Of a stretch of DNA of 64,000 bases, positions 58,767 to 64,000 are shown piece by piece. Made by a program: the position numbers and the translations under genes. Below the pieces are notes generated by a model, which made no database searches, had not been told where the DNA came from, and worked only from the letters and a program-made list of their open reading frames with translations. The DNA is taken from the NCBI GenBank assembly GCA_038209775.1, contig JBBQXK010000010.1, forward strand, positions 1 to 64,000, given 5' to 3'. Within the stretch, counting starts at the first letter, position 1. Each line of letters opens with the position of its first letter. This DNA comes from JBBQXK01 sp038209775 (GTDB lineage: Bacteria > Pseudomonadota > Alphaproteobacteria > Rhodobacterales > Rhodobacteraceae).

Positions 58767-59648
58767 ATGGCCGGGCTTGAGCCTTCGACACGGCTGAACC
58801 TGTCGGCGGGTATCGCCTCGGTCGGGGTGGCTGCCGTTCTGGTGATGCTGAAGCTGTGGGCGCTGGGCGAGACCGGGGCGCTGTCTGTTGCGGCATCGCT
58901 GGCCGACAGCGCGATGGACCTGATGGTGTCGCTGGGTGCGATGGCTGCGATCCTCTATGCCGCGCGCCCTGCTGACGAGGATCACGCCTTTGGCCATACC
59001 TCGGCCGAAGATCTGGCGGCACTGGCGCAGGCGGTGTTCATCCTGATTTCGGCGGGTGTGATCGGCTGGGCGGCGGTGGCGCGGCTGTTGGCACCGGAAG
59101 CGGTGGTGCTTCGGGCGGAAACACCGGGCATCGTGGTCATGACGGTATCGGTTGCGCTGACGCTGGGGCTGGTGCTGTGGCAGGGCCGGGTGGCGCGGGT
59201 GACGGGCAACCGCGTGGTGGCGGCGGACCGGCTGCATTATCTGGGGGACCTTCTGCCCAACATCGGGGCGATCCTGTCGCTGGCCGTGTCGGCCCGGTTC
59301 GGGTCAAGCGCCGTCGATTCGGTGGTGGCGCTGGGGTCGGCGGGGATGCTTGTTGTGGGGGCGTTGCGCATCGGATCGGGCGCCTGGGACGCGCTGATGG
59401 ACCGCCGCGCCGACCCCGCGATCATCGCGGGGATCGAGGCCATTGCGGCGGACTGGCCCGGTGTGCAGGGGTTCCACGACCTCAAGACCCGGACGGCGGG
59501 CAGCCGCGTGTTCGTCAACCTGCATATCGAATTGGACGGCGACCAGCCGCTGCGCCACGCGCATGACATCGGTGCGGGCCTGCGCCGGGCGATCATCGCG
59601 GCCTATCCGCAGACCGATGTCATCATCCACAAGGATGTGGCGCGATAA
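58767..59648 (+). CDS. Cation diffusion facilitator (CDF) transporter
   Basis: 293 residues with six membrane segments and a cytoplasmic C-terminal domain. The transport-site residues are visible: SLADSAMDLMVS (about 48; Asp pair in helix 2), DHAFGHTSAEDLAAL (about 72; His/Asp loop) and ADRLHYLGDLLPN (about 156; His and Asp in helix 5). These two sites resemble FieF/YiiP, which export Zn(II) or Fe(II). The C-terminal domain (VQGFHDLKTRTAGSRVFVNLHIELD) has the usual metal-sensing ferredoxin-like fold. Confidence 0.92.
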   Translation: MAGLEPSTRLNLSAGIASVGVAAVLVMLKLWALGETGALSVAASLADSAMDLMVSLGAMAAILYAARPADEDHAFGHTSAEDLAALAQAVFILISAGVIGWAAVARLLAPEAVVLRAETPGIVVMTVSVALTLGLVLWQGRVARVTGNRVVAADRLHYLGDLLPNIGAILSLAVSARFGSSAVDSVVALGSAGMLVVGALRIGSGAWDALMDRRADPAIIAGIEAIAADWPGVQGFHDLKTRTAGSRVFVNLHIELDGDQPLRHAHDIGAGLRRAIIAAYPQTDVIIHKDVAR

Positions 59649-59663
59649 GGGCGGCCCGTCACC

Positions 59664-60143
59664 TCAGGCGCGGGTGAAATCCATGGTCCAGTTGGTTTCC
59701 CATGTCGCCCCGCCATCCGGCGACATCGCCTGTTCCCAGCGGGGTGCCAGGGTGAGGGTATCGAGCCACAGGAACCGCACCAGCACAGCCCGCGCGTTCA
59801 GGGTGTCGTTGGCCAGAAATGTGCCCGTGCCGTCCACAAACCCGCCGACGACCGGCACATCCAGCCGGTGCGGATCAAGTGCGGACAGCCACCAGATGGC
59901 CCAGGTCCGCAGCCCGGGGTCATAGGACCGGATCGCCGCGGCGCGGTAGGTGCCGGCGGGGAAGTGGATCAGGTTGTCCTCGACATTGCCGTGTCCGTCC
60001 AGAATGGGCCGGGTTTCGGACTGCCCCGCGAACGCCTCCCACTCGGTGCAGCCCGTCAGCCGTTCCTTCAGGCGGCGATGGCTGACCTGCCACTTGCCAA
60101 AGCCAAAGTCGAAATTGCGGGACGGGTCGGTTTGCCGGGCCAT
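59664..60143 (-). CDS. Small soluble protein, DUF1579-like
   Basis: 159 residues, no signal peptide. The chain is beta-rich with many Trp (FGFGKWQVSHRRL, TEWEAFAGQ, RTWAIWWLSALDP, WETNWTMDF), the pattern of DUF1579-type calycin-like proteins that describe a 'sample versus reference' beta barrel. I cannot name a function. It is convergent with the CDF gene and lies 25 bases after the amino-acid transporter permease on the same strand, so it may be read through from that operon. Confidence 0.75.
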   Translation of the reverse strand: MARQTDPSRNFDFGFGKWQVSHRRLKERLTGCTEWEAFAGQSETRPILDGHGNVEDNLIHFPAGTYRAAAIRSYDPGLRTWAIWWLSALDPHRLDVPVVGGFVDGTGTFLANDTLNARAVLVRFLWLDTLTLAPRWEQAMSPDGGATWETNWTMDFTRA

Positions 60144-60168
60144 TGGTCAATCCCCTGCCGAAGAACGC

Positions 60169-60945
60169 TCAGGCCACCCGCGACGGGATGCGGCTTTCGA
60201 ACCAGCGGAACAACAGCACGATCAGCCCGGCCAGGATCATGTACACCAAGGCCAACAACAGCAGCGGCTCGTACACGATGAAGGTGTCCTGCGTCACCCG
60301 TTTGGCCAGCGAATAGATGTCCACCACCGTGATCGTCGCGACCAGTGGCGTGGTCTTCATCTGCAGCACCGTCTCGCCGCCAATTGTCGGCAGCGCGCGT
60401 TGCAGCGCCTGCGGCAGCCAGATGCGGCGGAAAATGGTGAAACGGGGCATGCCCATGGCGCGCGCCGCCTCCAACTGGCCACTTGGCACGCCCTTGAACG
60501 CGCCGCGCATCACCTCGCCCTCATAGGCCGCGACAGACATGGTCAGCGCCAGAAGCGCATAGGGCCAGGCCTGTCGCAGGATCGGCCAGGCCCAGCTGTC
60601 GCGGATCCACGGGAATTGCGGGAACAGCGAGCCGAGGCCGTAATACAAGAGCCACAGTTGCAGAAGGATCGGCGTGCCCCGGATGATCGAGCAATAGGTC
60701 TTGGCCGGGATCGACAGATACCACGGCCCGACTGCCTGCGCCAATCCCAGCGGGATGGCCAGCAGCATCCCCAGACACATCGACGCCACCGTCAGCCAGA
60801 TCGTGCGCCAGATCGCGACGGGCAACAGGTTGATGTACTTCGGATCATCAAGCCAGGTCCAGTTGAGCGCGAAGGCGCACCACAGGACCATCCCGATGCC
60901 GATGGCGATAAGAAGGATGCGGTGGGGTTGCAGGAACGCCTTCAC
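60169..60945 (-). CDS. Polar amino-acid ABC permease (HisM-like)
   Basis: 258 residues starting with GTG at 60945, which overlaps the upstream permease stop by four bases (GTGA); the longer frame has no better start. About five membrane segments and the EAA loop GQLEAARAMGMPRFTIFRRIWLPQA (about 145) mark the inner-membrane component. IIRGTPILLQLWLLYYGLG near 88 is typical of the HisM/ArtM group. It pairs with the HisQ-like permease encoded upstream. Confidence 0.9.
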   Translation of the reverse strand: MKAFLQPHRILLIAIGIGMVLWCAFALNWTWLDDPKYINLLPVAIWRTIWLTVASMCLGMLLAIPLGLAQAVGPWYLSIPAKTYCSIIRGTPILLQLWLLYYGLGSLFPQFPWIRDSWAWPILRQAWPYALLALTMSVAAYEGEVMRGAFKGVPSGQLEAARAMGMPRFTIFRRIWLPQALQRALPTIGGETVLQMKTTPLVATITVVDIYSLAKRVTQDTFIVYEPLLLLALVYMILAGLIVLLFRWFESRIPSRVA

Positions 60946-61694
60946 ATCGCCCCCCCGGCCGCATTGCGCTGCCCCTTGCGGGCCCATTTCTCGATCCGGC
61001 CAAAGATCACGCCCGAGACCAGCGACAGCATCAGGTACAAGAACCCCGCCGCCAGATAGAACGTCAGGAACGATTTTGTGGTACCGGCGGCCAGCGAGGT
61101 GGCCTTGGTCAACTCGATGAACCCGATCACCGCCAGCAACGCGGTATCCTTGGTCACGTTCAGCCACAGGTTGGCCAACCCCGGAACCGCCGCCGACATC
61201 GCCAGTGGCAGGGTGATGCGCCGCGCAATGCGGGCGGGTGACATGCCCATGGCGCGGCCGGCCTCGATCTGGCCTGCGGGCACCGACATGATGGCCCCGC
61301 GCAGAACCTCGGTGGAATAGGCGCCCTGCACCACACCCAGAACGATGATACCGGCGGTCACGCCGGAAAAGTCGATGGGATCAAGCGACCACGACCGCAG
61401 GACTGAATTGATCGCGTCCTTCGCGGCAAAGGTGATGAGCAACAGCAGCACCAGTTCCGGCACCGCCCGCACCAGCGTGGTGTAGACGCCCAGCAAATCC
61501 TTGGTGATCGGCCCGCCATAAAGCTTGCCGAACGCCCCCATCACGCCGATGGCCAGCCCAAGGGCATAGGCCCCAAGGGCGATCATGATGGTATTGCCCA
61601 GCCCCACAACCAGCGTCGCCCCCCAACCGGGGGGCGACCAGGCCAGCAATTCCATTGCGGATGCTGCGCCGACGGTGGCGATGGCCGGGAACAC
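60942..61694 (-). CDS. Polar amino-acid ABC permease (HisQ-like)
   Basis: 250 residues if the GTG at 61694 is used; an ATG 13 codons later is an alternative with no better ribosome site. The EAA loop GQIEAGRAMGMSPARIARRITLPLA (about 143) and TTLVRAVPELVLLLLITFAA (about 72) identify the HisQ-type partner. It starts six bases after the binding-protein stop and overlaps the HisM-like gene, so the three are co-translated. Confidence 0.9.
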   Translation of the reverse strand: MFPAIATVGAASAMELLAWSPPGWGATLVVGLGNTIMIALGAYALGLAIGVMGAFGKLYGGPITKDLLGVYTTLVRAVPELVLLLLITFAAKDAINSVLRSWSLDPIDFSGVTAGIIVLGVVQGAYSTEVLRGAIMSVPAGQIEAGRAMGMSPARIARRITLPLAMSAAVPGLANLWLNVTKDTALLAVIGFIELTKATSLAAGTTKSFLTFYLAAGFLYLMLSLVSGVIFGRIEKWARKGQRNAAGGAM

Positions 61695-61700
61695 CGGGCC

Positions 61701-62465
61701 TTAGCCGCCGTAGATCGACATGGCGAAGTAGGGCTTCGAGATGGTGTCGTAAGTGCCGTCGGCAATCACCTTGGCGATGGCCGCGTTGAACTTGGCCTTC
61801 AGCGCGTCCTCGCCCTTGCGCAGGCCGACGCCGACGCCCTGACCCAGGACGTCCTGATCGTCCGCCACGGCACCGATCGCCTCGCAGCAGGCCTTGCCCG
61901 CGTCCGACGCAAGGAAGGCGTCGATGGCGATGCTGTCGGCCTGACTTGCGTCGATGCGGCCCGCCGCAAGATCCTGAAACCCTTCGTCGGTGGTCTGGTA
62001 GGTCTTGATCTCGGCGGCATCGGGGAAGTGCTTTTGCGCATAGGCCTCGTGGATGGTCGAGACCTGCACCCCGATGATCTTGCCCGCCATGCCCGCAGCG
62101 TCAGGCGTCAGACCCGAGCCTTTGGCGGTGATGATGACGGTGGGTGTGTTGTAGTACTTGTCCGAGAAGTCGATGGTCTGCGCGCGTTCCGCGGTGATCG
62201 ACATGGATGCCATGATGGCGTCGATCTGGCCGCCGGTCAGCGACGGGATGATGCCTTCCCAAGCGACCGGAGTAATCACGCATTCCATTTCGCCCGCCGC
62301 ACAGACGGCGTTGATGAAATCAACCTCCCAGCCCACCCAGTTGCCCGATGCGTCGGGGCTGGCGAAGGGCGGATAGGGTTCGGCCGCGATGCCGATCTTG
62401 ATGGGTTCGGCCATGGCAGCCGAGGCAAAGGCGACGGCAGCAGCGGTCAACAGCAGTTTCTTCAT
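61701..62465 (-). CDS. Periplasmic amino-acid-binding protein (HisJ/LAO-like)
   Basis: 254 residues with a signal peptide (about 1-19, KKLLLTAAAVAFASAAMA). The mature protein is a type II binding fold: IKIGIAAEPYPPFASPD, GWEVDFINAVC, ASMSITAERAQTIDFSDKYY. Cys55 and Cys62, seven residues apart, match the disulfide of HisJ and the Lys/Arg/ornithine-binding protein, so a basic amino acid or an opine is the likely ligand. The ATPase gene lies 57 bases upstream. Confidence 0.92.
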   Translation of the reverse strand: MKKLLLTAAAVAFASAAMAEPIKIGIAAEPYPPFASPDASGNWVGWEVDFINAVCAAGEMECVITPVAWEGIIPSLTGGQIDAIMASMSITAERAQTIDFSDKYYNTPTVIITAKGSGLTPDAAGMAGKIIGVQVSTIHEAYAQKHFPDAAEIKTYQTTDEGFQDLAAGRIDASQADSIAIDAFLASDAGKACCEAIGAVADDQDVLGQGVGVGLRKGEDALKAKFNAAIAKVIADGTYDTISKPYFAMSIYGG

Positions 62466-62522
62466 GGGTAGTACCTCCGGTTGGTTTTGTGCCGGTTTGT
62501 CCCGGCTTTCAGGGTCGTGCGT

Positions 62523-63320
62523 TCAGGAAACAGACTTGAGGAACTGCTTCAGGCGGTCAGATTTGGGCGCGCCGAACAGTTCCGACGGCGGCCCCTCTTC
62601 CTCGATCTGACCGTTGTAGAGATAGATCACGTGGCTTGCGACCTCACGCGCGAATTTCATCTCGTGGGTCACCAGGATCATCGTGCGGCCTTCGTCGGCC
62701 AGACCCTTGATGACCGTCAGAACCTCACCCACCAGTTCGGGGTCAAGCGCCGATGTAGGCTCATCAAACAGCATCGCGGCGGGTTCCACACACAGCGCCC
62801 GCGCGATGGCCACGCGCTGTTGCTGGCCGCCCGACAGGAACGCAGGATAGACGTCTGCCTTGGCGGCAAGCCCGACCCGATCAAGCACCTTTTCCGCCCG
62901 CGCCACGGCATCGGCGCGAGATACACCCAGAACCTGCACCGGCACCTCGATCAGGTTTTCCAGCACCGTCTTGTGCGACCACAGATTGAACTGCTGGAAC
63001 ACCATGCCCAGACGCTGGCGCAGCTTTTCGATCTGCTTGCGGTCGGACGGGCTGCCGTCGGCGCGCATCCTGACCGCTTCGCCGCCAATCACGATCTGGC
63101 CCGCCGTCGGCGTCTCCAGAAAGTTGATGCAGCGCAGCATGGTGGATTTGCCCGACCCCGACCCGCCGATGATCGCAATAACGTCGCCCTCGCAGGCGCG
63201 CAGACTGACGCCCTTCAGCACTTCCAAAGTTCCGAAGGATTTTCGCAAACCGTCGATCCTAATCGCTTCGGTTCGCGCATCTTTCGCTTGGGCTGCGGCG
63301 GTTTGTACTGTCATCATCAC
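62523..63320 (-). CDS. Polar amino-acid ABC ATPase (HisP-like)
   Basis: 265 residues. Walker A GGSGSGKST (about 52), Q-loop MVFQQFNLWSHKTV (about 105), signature LSGGQQQRVAIARAL (about 160), Walker B MLFDEPTSALDPE and H-loop LVTHEMKFARE are intact; FNLWSHKT is characteristic of the HisP/NocP/OccP group. It is the first gene of the transporter operon on the - strand, divergent from the TetR gene, from which a likely operator region separates it. Confidence 0.93.
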   Translation of the reverse strand: MMMTVQTAAAQAKDARTEAIRIDGLRKSFGTLEVLKGVSLRACEGDVIAIIGGSGSGKSTMLRCINFLETPTAGQIVIGGEAVRMRADGSPSDRKQIEKLRQRLGMVFQQFNLWSHKTVLENLIEVPVQVLGVSRADAVARAEKVLDRVGLAAKADVYPAFLSGGQQQRVAIARALCVEPAAMLFDEPTSALDPELVGEVLTVIKGLADEGRTMILVTHEMKFAREVASHVIYLYNGQIEEEGPPSELFGAPKSDRLKQFLKSVS

Positions 63321-63333
63321 TTGCCGTAAGGGT

Positions 63334-63358
63334 CTTGTGGCAGTAAGCCTGCCGCAAG
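63334..63358. promoter_or_regulatory. Inverted repeat between the ABC operon and tetR
   Basis: CTTGTGGCAG (63334-63343) and CTGCCGCAAG (63349-63358) form a 10-bp dyad with one mismatch and a 5-base centre, 14 bases upstream of the ATPase start. It is a reasonable operator for the divergent TetR regulator. Confidence 0.45.
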
Positions 63359-63441
63359 GCTATTGTGCAAGTGTATAGTTACGCCGCACGAGTGACCTAC
63401 GGTGACGGGCTCGGGCGGACCAGCGGCATGGATGGCAGGGC

Positions 63442-64000
63442 ATGACAGGAGATCGTCGGAAATTCCGGCGCGAGGGCGAAGAGCGGCGGCGTGAGGCGCT
63501 GATTGCCGCAGCGCTTGAGCTGTTTGCCGAAGGCGGGGCAGGGGCCGCCACCGTGCGCGCCATTGCCGACCGTGCGGGTGTGACGCCCGGCCTGATCCGC
63601 CACTACTTCACCGCCAAGGAAGACCTCGTGCGCGCCGCCTATGCCACCGTGATGAACCGCATGACCGCCGAAAGCGAAACGGCCGCCACCCCGGCGGACC
63701 TTGATCCCGCGTCGCGTGTGCTGGCCTTTGTCGGCGTCAGCCTGCGCCCGCCGGTGATGGATGCCGAACGGGTGGGCCTCTGGGCCGGCTTTCTGCACGA
63801 GGTGCGGCGCGACCCTGAAATGCGCAGTATTCACGAGGCGACCTATCTCGCTTACCGCAACCAGCTGCAGGCGCTGATCGCGGCCCTGCCGGGGAACGCC
63901 GACCCGGTCCGCGCGCGCCGTCTGGCCATCGCGTGCAACGGCGTGATCGACGGGCTGTGGATGGAGGGCGGCATGCTGCCCGAGGCGTTTGCGGCCGGCG
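63442..64000 (+). CDS. TetR-family regulator (BetI-like), cut by the window end
   Basis: The first 186 codons are present and no stop is reached, so the gene runs off the right edge. A basic N-terminus (RRKFRREGEERRREAL) leads into the helix-turn-helix VRAIADRAGVTPGLIRHYF (about 41) and KEDLVRAAY; the ligand domain (LWAGFLHEVRRDPEM, AIACNGVIDGLWMEGG) resembles the BetI C-terminal family. It is divergent from the HisP-like gene and probably controls the amino-acid transporter. The start ATG is at 63442; a GTG or other start nearby is less likely. Confidence 0.88.
   Translation, partial: MTGDRRKFRREGEERRREALIAAALELFAEGGAGAATVRAIADRAGVTPGLIRHYFTAKEDLVRAAYATVMNRMTAESETAATPADLDPASRVLAFVGVSLRPPVMDAERVGLWAGFLHEVRRDPEMRSIHEATYLAYRNQLQALIAALPGNADPVRARRLAIACNGVIDGLWMEGGMLPEAFAAG

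Overview
The window is about 64 kb of high-GC DNA that reads as an alphaproteobacterium, most probably Rhodobacteraceae. The grounds are a MipZ division-site ATPase with the family's diagnostic C-terminal half, an L25/CTC-type rplY, a DUF2125 protein, a fused-type inositol gene set, and an intergenic hairpin element of a kind I associate with Rhodobacterales. No tRNA, rRNA, CRISPR array, transposase or integrase was found.

Region 1 (1-18,590, + strand) is the distal half of a type VI secretion (T6SS) operon: end of tssH/clpV, an unknown Lys-rich protein, a giant TssB-repeat-TssB/C fusion of 1480 residues, a small unknown protein, vgrG, a DUF6931-like protein, PAAR, tagH (FHA), tssK, tssL with an OmpA-like tail, tssM, tagF and pppA. 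Genes are tightly packed or overlap, so they are probably co-transcribed. A candidate terminator follows. The fusion protein is the outstanding feature: an entire sheath subunit B, then about 37 copies of short leucine-rich helical motifs in two repeat families, then a second B-like and a C-like sheath domain. A run of 12 C in tssL could be a slippage switch.

Region 2 (18,729-30,695) is an inositol uptake and catabolism regulon: a sugar ABC transporter (ATPase, permease, binding protein) on the - strand, a divergent LacI regulator, a - strand operon of two Gfo/Idh/MocA oxidoreductases flanking an IolE-like TIM barrel, and a + strand iolD-iolC-iolB-iolJ operon. The same perfect palindrome, TTGCAACCGGTTGCAA, lies in both divergent promoter regions and is the likely operator of the LacI protein. 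iolA is not in the window. A phytanoyl-CoA dioxygenase-family gene follows.

Region 3 (32,181-37,717) is copper homeostasis: copZ plus a Met/His-rich DUF305 protein on one side and copA-cueR on the other, driven by two back-to-back MerR-type promoters (TTGACC, 19-bp spacer, TATxTx). These promoters fix the true copA start. A YqaA/DedA-like membrane protein and an MFS transporter follow.

Region 4 (37,889-64,000) is ordinary chromosome: an inositol-monophosphatase-family phosphatase with pmbA, DUF2125, SDR, an ornithine-cyclodeaminase-like/HAD/EamA operon, yaiI-fghA-AEC transporter, a GST-like protein with queG, ohr, a threonine-dehydratase-like enzyme, rplY, an MFS protein and matB, mipZ, a tandem pair of small coiled-coil proteins, a D-2-hydroxyacid dehydrogenase, an SH3 protein, a CDF metal transporter, and a HisJQMP-like polar amino-acid ABC transporter with a divergent TetR regulator cut by the window end. 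Positions of domains and starts were read by eye; no alignment or structure prediction was run.
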